DNA of 64,000 nt from Candidatus Saccharimonadota bacterium (GCA_017460065.1 JAFUBT010000002.1:62001-126000); one strand, 5' to 3'. Shown: positions 42,317-51,414, numbered from the stretch's first letter. Notes: generated by a model from the sequence alone, not told the origin. Translations and numbers: made by a program.

Positions 42317-42787
42317 TTATTTTTCGGCGGCTTTTTTAGCGGGCGCCTTCTTGGCGGCTGGTTTTTTGGCGGCCGTCGCCTTGGTGGTACTGGCTTTCTT
42401 TGCCGCTGGCTTCTTTGCGGTGGTGGCTTTCTTTGCCGTGGTTGCCTTAGCAGCTGGTTTCTTAGCTGGTGCGGCCTTAGCGGCGGCGCTGGCCTTTTTA
42501 GCTGGAGCTGCCTTCTTGGCAGGCGCCTTCTTCGTGGCCATCTTCATATTCGCAGCTTTGGCAATCTTTACCAGCTTTGCCTTGCGGCGGCTGGCCGTGT
42601 TTTTCTTAATCAGGCCCTTCTTGGCGGCCTTGTCGTACTCGCTCTGGACAATCGCCATTTTTTCTGGTGTTGGATTCTTGCGGAAATCCTTCAGAGCATT
42701 GCGAATGGTCTTCTTGATTGCTTCGTTCTTGCTTTTGCGCTTCACGGCTTGGCGTGCAGCCTTCTTCGCAGATTTAATAATCGGCAT
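42317..42787 (-). CDS. rpsT: 30S ribosomal protein S20 with histone-H1-like tail
   Basis: 156 residues against the usual 85-90. Residues 1-85 are S20 (MPIIKSAKKAARQAVKRKSK; KNEAIKKTIRNALKDFRK; KGLIKKNTASRRKAKLVK). Residues about 88-156 are a Lys/Ala/Pro tail of repeated KKAPAKK, AAKKP and TAKKA units, resembling histone H1 and other bacterial Lys-rich tails. S20 binds 16S rRNA helices early in assembly; the tail may give extra nucleic-acid binding. An AAGGAAATTAGAGAG ribosome binding site precedes ATG. Confidence 0.93.
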   Translation of the reverse strand: MPIIKSAKKAARQAVKRKSKNEAIKKTIRNALKDFRKNPTPEKMAIVQSEYDKAAKKGLIKKNTASRRKAKLVKIAKAANMKMATKKAPAKKAAPAKKASAAAKAAPAKKPAAKATTAKKATTAKKPAAKKASTTKATAAKKPAAKKAPAKKAAEK

Positions 42788-42953
42788 TATTTCTCTCTAA
42801 TTTCCTTAAAAATTATTATTTCAATTAGTTGTAGATTATACAGTAAAACTTGCCATATGTAAAGGGTAGAGATGACTTAATACTTGCCAGTTCGAAAAAC
42901 TTATGCTAATCTAATAACAAAATAAGGTCAAAAATAAACAGAACAAAAAAACT

Positions 42954-44756
42954 ATGCCAGAAAGCAAAAACCCCCAGGTGAGTACAGACGTGATTTCGCA
43001 GGTCGCCGAACGTGTCGACTCTTGCGACAATGTTCTGGTTGCTCTCTCTAAAGACCCGAGCGTCGACGAGTTATCCGCGGCCCTTGGCTTAACCTTTGCC
43101 TTGGACAAGCTCGGCAAACATGCTACCGCCATTTTCTCTGGCGCGGTGCCAAACGCCATCGAGTTTCTTGAGCCAGAGAAAACTTTCGAAACCAATACCA
43201 ACAGCCTGCAAGATTTTATTATCGCGCTGGATAAGGAAAAGGCCGACCACCTGCGTTATAAAATCGACGGTGATTACGTCAAGGTCTTCATCACGCCTTA
43301 CAAGACCACCATTGACGAAAAAGATCTAGAGTTTAGCCATGGCGATTACAATGTTGATCTCGTGATTGCCTTGAACGTCGAAAGTGCCGCTGACCTTGAT
43401 GGTGCTCTCAGCGAATATGGCCGCATTATGCACGATGCTACTTCCGTGAATATCCACGCGGGCGAACCAGGCCGCTTCAGCGAGCTAGAATGGGGCGATC
43501 CCAAGGCGTCTTCCGTCTCGGAAATGGTCTGCAATCTCATCGACCGCCTGACTATCCCTAAGGACAAATCCGCCTACGACAAATCTGTCGCTACGGCCTT
43601 GTTGGCAGGTATCGTTGCGGCAACGAATCGCTTCTCGAACGAACACACTAGCGCTGACACCATGGCTGTTGCCAGCCGTTTGATGGCTGCCGGCGCTGAC
43701 CAACAACTGATTTCGTCCAGCATCCCAGTCGACATCCTCACCAGCGGTGTAGTCGATGCTAATCCCGAGGCGACCGCTGCCGACGAATCCGCCGAAGCAT
43801 CCGCCGCGGATGCGCCGGAAGCTGCCGAAGAACCGGCCGAATCGGCCGACCCAACCACGCTCGCTATCCAGCATGGCGCTATAGATTTTGAGCCGCCTGC
43901 CTCTGCGTCAACCAGCGAAGCTTCTACCGAAGCTGCGCCTGCCCCCGAGACCGCCGAGGCCACACCCGAAACTACCGCTTCCACTTCAGACCAAGAGCGC
44001 GCCGATGCCATGTCGCAACTCGATGCGATTGTTTCCGCGCCGTCACCAGAGAGTGCCGGCCCACTGATGGACGAGCTTAAGAATGCCGTCATCAACGAGG
44101 GCAAGAAAAACCTCGTCCCACCGAGCGAAGCCGGAACCGCCGCGCAGCCACCCAAAGATTACGCCGCCATGATGAGCGCAGAATTGGCTGCCCCTGAGCC
44201 GCCAGTGGCTGCTCCGCAGATGCCGGCCGCCATGCCGCAAGCACCTATCGCCGCCCCGCAACCGCCTGAGTCCGCGCCACTTCCAGATAACAATGTGCCG
44301 ACTAATTTACAACCCGTTAATTTTGCACCCGAGGCCGAGGCCACTCCGCAGCAGGCCGTCGTTTCGGCTCCTGCTCCAGAAGTTCCCGCTCCTGCTCCAG
44401 CTGAAGCTGTGCCCGCTGGCGTGCCAACGCCTGAGTCAATGATGACCAGCGCCGAGCTGGCCGATAACCCCCTGCCAATGCCAGATCCCAATACGGTCTT
44501 GCCGCCGCCACCGATGCCATTTGATCCCGCCGCTGGCCAAGCTCCTGCGCCAATGCCCGCCCCTGCAGTGCAGGGCACCGCACCTGCGGCCCCCGCTCCA
44601 GTCGGCGTCGACGCCGTGATGCCGGGAGTCATCCAGCCCGCTGGCGAAATTTCCGCCGCTAATTCTGAGGCCAATTCCAGCTATCTCGGCTCTAACCCTG
44701 CCATGCAGGACCAGCTCTATCCGGACCCCAATAGTTTCCATATCCCTGGCATGTAA
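42954..44756 (+). CDS. Degenerate DHH-family phosphoesterase-like protein with long Pro/Ala-rich tail
   Basis: 600 residues. Residues about 1-260 follow the DHH/DHHA1 nanoRNase layout: VLVALSKDPSVDELSAALGLTFAL in place of the first metal motif, VDLVIALNVESAADL, a region where DHH(x)N would be reads VNIHAGE, then ASSVSEMVCNLI, and LLAGIVAATNRFSNEHTSADTM with MAAGADQQLI. The metal-binding Asp/His residues are mostly lost, so it is probably inactive. Residues about 260-600 are disordered, rich in Pro, Ala, Glu. No TM or signal. Possibly a nucleotide-sensing or scaffold protein; function unknown. Confidence 0.65.
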   Translation: MPESKNPQVSTDVISQVAERVDSCDNVLVALSKDPSVDELSAALGLTFALDKLGKHATAIFSGAVPNAIEFLEPEKTFETNTNSLQDFIIALDKEKADHLRYKIDGDYVKVFITPYKTTIDEKDLEFSHGDYNVDLVIALNVESAADLDGALSEYGRIMHDATSVNIHAGEPGRFSELEWGDPKASSVSEMVCNLIDRLTIPKDKSAYDKSVATALLAGIVAATNRFSNEHTSADTMAVASRLMAAGADQQLISSSIPVDILTSGVVDANPEATAADESAEASAADAPEAAEEPAESADPTTLAIQHGAIDFEPPASASTSEASTEAAPAPETAEATPETTASTSDQERADAMSQLDAIVSAPSPESAGPLMDELKNAVINEGKKNLVPPSEAGTAAQPPKDYAAMMSAELAAPEPPVAAPQMPAAMPQAPIAAPQPPESAPLPDNNVPTNLQPVNFAPEAEATPQQAVVSAPAPEVPAPAPAEAVPAGVPTPESMMTSAELADNPLPMPDPNTVLPPPPMPFDPAAGQAPAPMPAPAVQGTAPAAPAPVGVDAVMPGVIQPAGEISAANSEANSSYLGSNPAMQDQLYPDPNSFHIPGM

Positions 44757-44766
44757 GGCTCTCCTA

Positions 44767-44795
44767 TTGACATTAGCGGTTTTTTGTGCTACAGT
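44767..44795 (+). promoter_or_regulatory. -35/-10 promoter of the beta-helix gene
   Basis: TTGACA (44767-44772), 17-base spacer, TACAGT (44790-44795) preceded by TGTGC. It is one of few promoters here with a clear -35. Confidence 0.65.
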
Positions 44796-44871
44796 ACGGG
44801 CATGCTCCCCTTGGAGCTGTACATTTTGAACGCTACGAACCCCCAATTTGCAGCACCAAGGAGGTGTTCCA

Positions 44872-45372
44872 ATGCAAAAGAAGTACGAGCTTGTCAAAGA
44901 GTCCGAAATCCAACGTGGCGGTTTTACGCTGTATCGAATTCGCGCACTCATTGACATTCCGACCGCACACGTCAAAGCCGGCGACCTCGGCGGCTGGATT
45001 CACTGTGAGGAGAACCTCACACACGACGGTACCTGCTGGGTAGCTAACGCCGCCATCGTCACTGACGAAGCGCGCGTTAAAGATGACGCACAGGTGGCCG
45101 ACCATGCCGTAGTAAAAGACGAAGCCATCGTCGATTCTAGCGCTCGCGTTTATGGTAGTGCTATCATCCGTGGCAAGGCTGTCGTTACTGGCTATGCTCG
45201 CGTCTATGGCAATGCCGTAGTCGAACGTTTTGCCTTGGTAGCTGGTCGCGCCTGGATTTATGGCAAACTCCGTATTACGGATCGAGCCGAAATCACCGGT
45301 TCTGCCGACCTCAGTGGCGAGGGCGTCATCGGCGGCTACATTCAGCTGTCGGCCTTCAACCACGGCTTCTAG
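44872..45372 (+). CDS. YdcK-like left-handed beta-helix repeat protein
   Basis: 166 residues, soluble. After a small N-terminal unit (YRIRALIDIPTAHVKAGDLGGWI; NLTHDGTCWVANAA) come hexapeptide-like repeats (AIVTDEARVKDDAQVADHAV; ARVYGSAIIRGKAVV), typical of left-handed beta helices such as YdcK and phage-associated homologues. No acyltransferase catalytic His context is visible. The paralogue at 53678 shares the GDLGGW and DGxCWI segments. The start is ATG 44872, with AAGGAGGTG 5-13 bases upstream. Confidence 0.8.
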   Translation: MQKKYELVKESEIQRGGFTLYRIRALIDIPTAHVKAGDLGGWIHCEENLTHDGTCWVANAAIVTDEARVKDDAQVADHAVVKDEAIVDSSARVYGSAIIRGKAVVTGYARVYGNAVVERFALVAGRAWIYGKLRITDRAEITGSADLSGEGVIGGYIQLSAFNHGF

Positions 45373-45484
45373 GTTTGTAGAAACTATCAGATGGGTCAGG
45401 CCCTTTCTTCATGTCATTCTCCATGATTGACCATCCATATAATTCACCGAGTTACAACAGCCCGGTCTGGCTCCATCTGTAGTT

Positions 45485-45510
45485 AGTCCCCGTTTCGGCG
45501 GGGGCTTTTT
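45485..45510 (+). terminator. Intrinsic terminator after the beta-helix gene
   Basis: AGTCCCCG-tttcgg-CGGGGGCT followed by TTTT. Confidence 0.85.
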
Positions 45511-45523
45511 CATGGCAAATGCG

Positions 45524-45552
45524 TTGACGTCTCAAAATGTATATGCTAAAAA
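45524..45552 (+). promoter_or_regulatory. -35/-10 promoter of the Cna-B surface protein
   Basis: TTGACG (45524-45529), 17-base spacer, TGCTAAAAAT. About 55 bases of leader precede the GTG start. Confidence 0.6.
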
Positions 45553-45611
45553 TTAATAGAAGGAGTGTGGTCTGAACAACTTATAGTCGCATAAAGTTAG
45601 AGGGCCAACAG

Positions 45612-48600
45612 GTGAAAACAAACACACGTAGGCGTGCACCAAGAGCACGTAAAAAACTTGGAATTTTTGTCATTTTTGCCTCGCTACTAATCGCAGTAGG
45701 AGGATTGATATTTGGTATTCATAATGCGCAGGCCGCTTTGGCCGAGCTGAATCCAGATGATTGGTATCTGGAATTGGTGTTTTTTGACTCCACTATCAAC
45801 AAGGGCAAGGATCCAGTGACTAACGAGCAGTGGGTTATCGACACGTCTGGTGTTTCCAATAGCTACAGTCGCAATATTGTCATGCAGGTCTCGTACCGCA
45901 ATTACGAGCTCGACCGCGACTATGCTCCGGGCGAGCTACAAATTCGCGTGCCCAACCCATTCGCATCTGGCGTCCTTTCAGCGGCGCAACTCAGCGTGCA
46001 GATGGCCGTTAGCGCCAACAATAGTTCCCAGCATTCCTACGACTGGAACTACAACTCCGGCTCCTACAATAGCGAAGGATTCATCTTCACCAATAACAAG
46101 ACTTTCGAAGCTGGTACGAACCTAGACGGTAGCATCCAGGTTGCTTACGCAGTCACCTCTAATACCGAAACGCGTGAAAAATACGAAGACAGCTGCACGC
46201 ATACGCTCGACTACGATAGTCTCCAGGCCACTATGAACGGTGCCATCACCAGCAACGTTGCGCAGTTGCATTATTCGCGGACTTATTCGCACCCTTGGAC
46301 GCGCGCCACTTACAACATCACCAAGACCGCCATCAAACTGAACTCTTATGACAACCTCGGCGAGGGCGCCGACCAGTACACCTGGGTGCGTTATCGCATC
46401 GGCGGCCGCAGCAACGAGTCGTACTACATGTCCTACGCTACTAGTAGCTACGACAACTACATTGGCTTGTCGAATTATGAGATGCGCGATACTTTCCCCG
46501 ACGACGTTAAGGTGCTCGATATGACCGGCAAAGCCATCGAGCCAGAGGAAGACGGCACCTATGACATCAGGCGCAAGGGCACTTCCAATAGTAGCACCTC
46601 GCCTTGTGGCTCGTACTACTATTGCCGCGAAATCATCGTCGGTTATCCAAAGGACGTCTACAACGCCGAAAATGACACGCTCAATATTTCTAACACCGTC
46701 GAGCTGCGCGGTACCTATTCCGATCGCACCGAAGAAGAAACTCTGGCCACTTCGACTATTTCGCTTGATTTATCACAGTTCTCGTTCAACTACAGCGGTA
46801 GCACCATTGGCATTAACAAGAAGTTCAACGGCAATGCCGGCTCTGGCAGCACCGGCAGTAATTACAAATACTATTACCAAGAAATCGTCGATGGCGGCTC
46901 GACTGGACGCTGGAATAACACTATTAGCACCAAATACATCGGCTACAACTATGACGTCCAAGTCGGTGATGATCTGGTCTATTTCATGAGCGAGGACGGT
47001 CAACTCGAGCGTTTCAACGAAAACGAATATTTCTTTAAGTCGGTCTATATCCCTGACTTCAAGAACGCCAACGGTAGCACGGTATCGTCATCCAAGTACC
47101 AACCCGCAGTTTATGTGCGCAAACGTGGCCAGAGCAACTACGAATTGTATCAAAATTACACCAGCACTGGCCGTACCGTAAACTTCACTGAAAATGACCA
47201 AATTGTCGCTTGGTATGTTGAGGTCAAGGGGCTGACTGAGAGTATTACGTCTGGCAACTTTAGTACTCAGCTGACCATTAAATCCGACGACATTGCCGAG
47301 AACGGCACGATTTATAATTTCAACTACATCAAGTATCTGCGCGACGGCGTCCTAATGAACCCAATTGACGAGTCCAATTATGGTAACCAAATGACACTCG
47401 ATACGGTCGGCGCTTACGACCAGGAAACCTACGGCGTTTATCTACAGCGTTCTTACGACAGTGCCGAGTGGGAGAATCACCAGATCGGTACTATCACGCG
47501 CTACTTTAGCGCCTACAAAGACGTCAATAGCTCATCGCCAAGCTACAATCCGGACACCGAATCATTCAACGGCACGTATACGCTCTATGGCTATTTCTAT
47601 GAGTATAGCTATTACGCTTTCCAGGATATCAACCGTAACATAGAGCAACTCAAGGACGAGGACTGGATTCGTGGCATTAATTACTACGACCTCTTGCCGA
47701 TGGGCATGGAGCTAACTAGTACACCAGCAGATATCATGGCTTCTGCCGGTAATTCATATTGCAACAATTATAGTGGCTATTATAATCAAAATGGCGAAAA
47801 TCTCTTTACCTCATCCAACGCTTGTAAGGAATTCGCCAAGACTCACACGAGCGTCGAAATCACCAAAAACTGGCACGAAACTGGCCGCACCCTACTAAAA
47901 GTCAAAATCGATTTCAGCGAGTCGCCATTTACCTCCATCACTAGTAATTCTTATAGCATCTACATGCCGTCGATTTCATTTAACTACAGTATCCCATATG
48001 ACGCTTACGTCGAAATTGGTCCGTCGTACCGCAATTACGTATATATGGATATAGATGGCCCGAGCCTGACAAGCGGCATTAAGGATACCGGACGCTATGA
48101 CGCTGCCGCTAGTGACATTAACGAAAATGGCGTCACCGACGAATACATTGCCTACAACTCGCGCGACGTCAACCTTCTCATGGCTACTTCTACGTCGCAG
48201 GATTTGCAGACTTCGAGCCTCACCGAACATAGCGGCAAATACGACATCGAGGAAACTCGCAGCGGTTTTAGCGAAGATTATTCTTACAAGCTCAGGATGC
48301 GTACGGGCGCTAGCAAGGTTACCGATGCCGTAATTTATGATTCTATCGAGACCGCCACTACTGACGGCGCGGAATCAGGCTGGCAGGGTAGCTTCGCCGG
48401 CGTCGACACCAGCTACGCCGAGCAGCAGTTGGATTATTATGATCATAACGTCAAAGTAAAAGTCTGGTACTCGACGAACCCCAATGCCGGTAAACTGGGC
48501 ACTGATTCGTCCTGGCAGGCGTACGACGAAGCCACGACCGACAAAAGCAGTGTGAAGGCTTTGGCTTTTGAATATCTCAATCAAGAGGGTAATCCTGCTA

Positions 48601-49232
48601 TCTTGACGCAGGGTAGTTACTCCTACGTCGTTGTTAAAATGACAGCGCCTGCGCGTATCCACGATGATGCTTTGACGCACAATGATTCGCACAGTGAGTG
48701 GACGGTCATCGACAACCTCAGTGGCCAGAAACTTGATATTCCTACGGTAATTGATTCCAATGTCACATCTATCTTCCTGGCCGGCGCCTTCGACTTTGTG
48801 GTCGAGAAAGAGTGGTCAGACTATGATGATTATTATGAACTCCGACCCGAAAGCGTCGAATTCAATCTTTACAAAGACAATGAACTCATCGACACCAAAA
48901 CCCTGGACGTATTGAACGGCGAAACTTCAATTATGTTCGAAGGTCTGCCGACTGCCGAAGCCGATTCCTATACGATCGAGGAGGCCGAGGTCGAAGACTA
49001 TACGAGCAGCTTCGTTCGCGACAACGATGCATTGAGCTACCAATTTACCAATACTGTCAACCGCGATGCACCAGTCACTGAAGTGCCAGAGGAGCCTGCG
49101 CCAGAAGAGGAGCCCGAACCATTGCCGGATACCTCGGATCAGTTAATCCGCTGGACTATCGCTTTGGTGTTCTTGGGCTTAACCACGGTTTTATCGGTGC
49201 GCTACATAAAAAATCTTACCGCCAAGCGGTAA
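45612..49232 (+). CDS. Large LPxTS-anchored surface protein with Cna-B domain
   Basis: 1,206 residues. Basic N-terminus and signal peptide (LGIFVIFASLLIAVGGLIFG, cleavage near AQA at about residue 42). A long Tyr/Asn/Ser/Thr-rich extracellular region of beta type follows. Near the C-terminus is a Cna-B domain (VEKEWSDYDDYYELRPESVEFNLY to YTIEEAEVEDYTSSF, split by loops), then a Pro/Glu spacer, the sorting motif LPDTS, a TM (LIRWTIALVFLGLTTVLSV) and a basic tail. Sortases normally take LPxTG, so Ser at position 5 is notable. The start is GTG. A sortase is not in the window. Confidence 0.87.
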   Translation: MKTNTRRRAPRARKKLGIFVIFASLLIAVGGLIFGIHNAQAALAELNPDDWYLELVFFDSTINKGKDPVTNEQWVIDTSGVSNSYSRNIVMQVSYRNYELDRDYAPGELQIRVPNPFASGVLSAAQLSVQMAVSANNSSQHSYDWNYNSGSYNSEGFIFTNNKTFEAGTNLDGSIQVAYAVTSNTETREKYEDSCTHTLDYDSLQATMNGAITSNVAQLHYSRTYSHPWTRATYNITKTAIKLNSYDNLGEGADQYTWVRYRIGGRSNESYYMSYATSSYDNYIGLSNYEMRDTFPDDVKVLDMTGKAIEPEEDGTYDIRRKGTSNSSTSPCGSYYYCREIIVGYPKDVYNAENDTLNISNTVELRGTYSDRTEEETLATSTISLDLSQFSFNYSGSTIGINKKFNGNAGSGSTGSNYKYYYQEIVDGGSTGRWNNTISTKYIGYNYDVQVGDDLVYFMSEDGQLERFNENEYFFKSVYIPDFKNANGSTVSSSKYQPAVYVRKRGQSNYELYQNYTSTGRTVNFTENDQIVAWYVEVKGLTESITSGNFSTQLTIKSDDIAENGTIYNFNYIKYLRDGVLMNPIDESNYGNQMTLDTVGAYDQETYGVYLQRSYDSAEWENHQIGTITRYFSAYKDVNSSSPSYNPDTESFNGTYTLYGYFYEYSYYAFQDINRNIEQLKDEDWIRGINYYDLLPMGMELTSTPADIMASAGNSYCNNYSGYYNQNGENLFTSSNACKEFAKTHTSVEITKNWHETGRTLLKVKIDFSESPFTSITSNSYSIYMPSISFNYSIPYDAYVEIGPSYRNYVYMDIDGPSLTSGIKDTGRYDAAASDINENGVTDEYIAYNSRDVNLLMATSTSQDLQTSSLTEHSGKYDIEETRSGFSEDYSYKLRMRTGASKVTDAVIYDSIETATTDGAESGWQGSFAGVDTSYAEQQLDYYDHNVKVKVWYSTNPNAGKLGTDSSWQAYDEATTDKSSVKALAFEYLNQEGNPAILTQGSYSYVVVKMTAPARIHDDALTHNDSHSEWTVIDNLSGQKLDIPTVIDSNVTSIFLAGAFDFVVEKEWSDYDDYYELRPESVEFNLYKDNELIDTKTLDVLNGETSIMFEGLPTAEADSYTIEEAEVEDYTSSFVRDNDALSYQFTNTVNRDAPVTEVPEEPAPEEEPEPLPDTSDQLIRWTIALVFLGLTTVLSVRYIKNLTAKR

Positions 49233-49249
49233 GTGAAATATCAATTTGA

Positions 49250-49325
49250 TGGTCGGGGTTAGCAGACTCGAACTGCTGACCTCGCGCTCCCAAAGCGCGC
49301 GCGCTACCAACTGCGCCAAACCCCG
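49250..49325 (-). tRNA. tRNA-Pro (TGG)
   Basis: 76 nt: acceptor CGGGGTT/AACCCCG, anticodon loop TTTGGGA (TGG), T loop GTTCGAGTC, encoded CCA. Confidence 0.95.
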
Positions 49326-49335
49326 GCACCGCATT

Positions 49336-49344
49336 ATTATACCA
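49336..49344 (-). promoter_or_regulatory. Extended -10 of tRNA-Pro(TGG)
   Basis: TGGTATAAT lies 10 bases before the tRNA 5' end. Confidence 0.6.
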
Positions 49345-49371
49345 CAGTTTCGGCCACTGCGCCAGATGGTA

Positions 49372-49377
49372 TATAAT
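49372..49377 (+). promoter_or_regulatory. -10 of the GT39 gene
   Basis: TATAAT ends 6 bases before ATG 49384; leaderless. Confidence 0.6.
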
Positions 49378-49383
49378 TAGCTT

Positions 49384-50931
49384 ATGAGTGAATTTCTTCG
49401 CAGTCGCAAACGTCTCATCAGTATATTAGCGCCGACCCTGTTCGGCATTTTTTACATGTTTTTGGTCATGTTCAATTTGCAGCAGTCGGTCTGGCAGGGG
49501 GAATCTTACGGCGCCTATTTAACGCGCTATGACGCTGGTCAAATCTGGCAGTTCGCCAGTGACAGCAATCAGCCGCCGCTGTATTTCTGGGCGCTCAAAC
49601 TTTGGGCACATTGTTTTGGCCGGACGGACTTTGCCATGCGCTTTATGTCGGCCTTTTGTGGAGCCATTGCACTCATGTTTGCCTATATGTGGACCAAGTA
49701 TAAATATGGTAGCAAGGCGGCAATTTTAGGCTCGCTGCTACTCAGTTTTTCGCCCATCCTGGTACGTTACGGCCGCGAGATGCAGCCATTCATGATGGCC
49801 TTGATGTTTGTGTTTGCGGCGATGTATTTTCTGCAACTTGCTATCGATAACGGTCAGAAACGCTGGTGGCTAGTATATGCCCTCATGGTCGCGCTGGGCC
49901 TTTGGACAAGTTACTATACCGTATTTGCTTTTCTGGCGCAGGGTGTGTATCTCTGTCTAGTGTATGGCCGCACGTTATTCCGCCGCAAAACTTTCTGGCT
50001 CAGCTTCGCTGCAGCCTTACTTCTGTTCGTGCCTTGGCTGCCTAGCTTACTGGGACAACTCGCGCAGCGTCCAACCGCTAGTGCCGGTATCAGCCTGGCC
50101 ACGCTCACGGATTTTTGGAGCCAGAGCCTCATCTACCAAAATTCCGTCAATCTCACGGCCGGGGCTTTGCTTTTGACGCTGGCTGCTTCCGTGGTTTTAG
50201 TGGTGCTAGCCGTGCGTTATCGCCTGGGTCTGCGGTTGTTGCTGTGCAACATTCTCGTGCCGCTTGCGGTGTTGTTGCTACTGTCGCTGACGCCATGGGG
50301 CCTAAGTCTACTGCCGCAACGCATTATCTATAGCTCAGCCAGTATTGCCTTGCTCGGCGGTATCGCTACAGTTATTGCTACCAATGAGCTTAGCCTACGT
50401 CTAGCTAAGCGTCGACGCAAAACGCCGCCAGCTTTATGGCGTCGGCCACGCTTCGTGTTTGCGAGCTGTGCGGTGGTCTTGGTGGCGACCTCGCTGTGCG
50501 GTCTCTGCATTTTGCAGGATTACGGTAATTACAACTTTGATACCGGCAAACGTTACAGCGCTAAGCTGCTAGCACAAAGCATTGCGAGCGCCGAGGGCAC
50601 CGACCGCGCCCCAATTATCGTCGAATCACCCTGGCTATACTACGATTTATCCTTCTATGACACGCCAGAGCAGCAGAGTTTCTTCCTCGGCCAAAACCTT
50701 GACGCTAAGGACGGTTTGTTGAGCCCACTGCGGCAGGCGTATTTCGGCCGCATCGATCATTTGGACAAGTTCCTCGCTCAGCACGAAGCAGTTTGGTATG
50801 TCGGCGCTATCCCAGCCAAGGGTGGCGACATTAGTTTTCCGCTGGCTGGCTATACGGCCTCGCAGGTTTTGACGCTCAGCTACGAGCACGACGGCCACCA
50901 ATATGAGGCAATTCGTTTCGTCCCAGAGTAA
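49384..50931 (+). CDS. GT39/ArnT-like membrane glycosyltransferase
   Basis: 515 residues with about 10-12 TM segments. The first extracytoplasmic loop holds SVWQGESYGAYLTRY, where the family usually has an acidic D/E pair, and DSNQPPLYFWALKLW, the conserved PPLYF motif of PMT/ArnT-type polyprenyl-phosphate glycosyltransferases. The C-terminal 130 residues form a soluble extracytoplasmic domain. The substrate is unknown; it could glycosylate the large surface proteins encoded next to it, which is inference. It stands between two tRNA-Pro genes. Confidence 0.82.
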   Translation: MSEFLRSRKRLISILAPTLFGIFYMFLVMFNLQQSVWQGESYGAYLTRYDAGQIWQFASDSNQPPLYFWALKLWAHCFGRTDFAMRFMSAFCGAIALMFAYMWTKYKYGSKAAILGSLLLSFSPILVRYGREMQPFMMALMFVFAAMYFLQLAIDNGQKRWWLVYALMVALGLWTSYYTVFAFLAQGVYLCLVYGRTLFRRKTFWLSFAAALLLFVPWLPSLLGQLAQRPTASAGISLATLTDFWSQSLIYQNSVNLTAGALLLTLAASVVLVVLAVRYRLGLRLLLCNILVPLAVLLLLSLTPWGLSLLPQRIIYSSASIALLGGIATVIATNELSLRLAKRRRKTPPALWRRPRFVFASCAVVLVATSLCGLCILQDYGNYNFDTGKRYSAKLLAQSIASAEGTDRAPIIVESPWLYYDLSFYDTPEQQSFFLGQNLDAKDGLLSPLRQAYFGRIDHLDKFLAQHEAVWYVGAIPAKGGDISFPLAGYTASQVLTLSYEHDGHQYEAIRFVPE

Positions 50932-50951
50932 TTTCTCCCCATGGTCAAGAG

Positions 50952-50960
50952 GTGGTATAA
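50952..50960 (+). promoter_or_regulatory. Extended -10 of tRNA-Pro(CGG)
   Basis: TGGTATAAT ends 12 bases before the tRNA 5' end. Confidence 0.6.
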
Positions 50961-50972
50961 TAGAGCACAAGT

Positions 50973-51048
50973 CGGGGCGTGGCGCAGTTGGTAGCGCGCA
51001 GCGTTCGGGACGCTGAGGTCGCCCGTTCAAGTCGGGTCGCCCCGACCA
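50973..51048 (+). tRNA. tRNA-Pro (CGG)
   Basis: 76 nt: acceptor CGGGGCG/CGCCCCG, anticodon loop TTCGGGA (CGG), T loop GTTCAAGTC, encoded CCA. Confidence 0.95.
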
Positions 51049-51308
51049 TGTTTTGAGCCTTTGCAGACTCTTTTTGTCGATATTGTGAGAATCTATACAA
51101 AAAAGAAGCCCCTGCGGTAGGAGCATGACGCCCCGTGCAAGAACTTCGTTAATCATATACTGGGAGATTATTGGGGTATTCGTTCATGGGACAGCTCCGT
51201 TTGGTAGTTGAGGGTTTATACTGGTTGGTGAAATTAGAAGAATACTATTTCTATTGTTATTTCTGCTCGATGCAGAAAACCAACCGGTTTCTTAAAGCTC
51301 CGTTCTCT

Positions 51309-51360
51309 CCCACCCCTGACAAGTGTAAGCCCTATCTTTATTATACCTGTCAGGGGTGGG
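51309..51360. repeat. 13-bp inverted repeat around a minus-strand -10-like element
   Basis: CCCACCCCTGACA at 51309-51321 and TGTCAGGGGTGGG at 51348-51360, a perfect inverted repeat with a 26-bp spacer. On the minus strand TATAAT follows the first arm by 2 bases. It could be an operator or an RNA hairpin. Confidence 0.65.
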
Positions 51361-51372
51361 GCTGTCAGCAGG

Positions 51373-51400
51373 AAAAAGCCCCGACATTAGTCGGGGCTTT
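51373..51400 (-). terminator. Terminator of the three-gene accessory operon
   Basis: AAAGCCCCGAC-taat-GTCGGGGCTTTTT on the minus strand, 36 bases past the 51436 gene. Confidence 0.85.
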
Positions 51401-51414
51401 CGTGATGGTTATTA
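51401..51414 (+). repeat. CGTGATGGTTATTA motif, copy 1
   Basis: Identical to 52904-52917. Both copies abut the transcript-end hairpin of a minus-strand unit; the core ATGGTTATTA recurs inverted in the unit leaders. Confidence 0.75.

Larger units (their letters stand above)
45373..45611. other. Gene-poor gap with terminator, promoter and a possible 23-codon ORF
   Basis: Holds a small open frame at 45411-45482 (ATG to TAG, 23 residues, no clear ribosome binding site), the terminator at 45485-45510, and the promoter of the next gene. Otherwise nothing recognisable. Confidence 0.3.

Noticed and set aside
42351-42800. 149-codon plus-strand frame opposite rpsT
   Set aside because: Ala/Phe/Leu-rich mirror of the Lys/Ala tail of S20 on the other strand.
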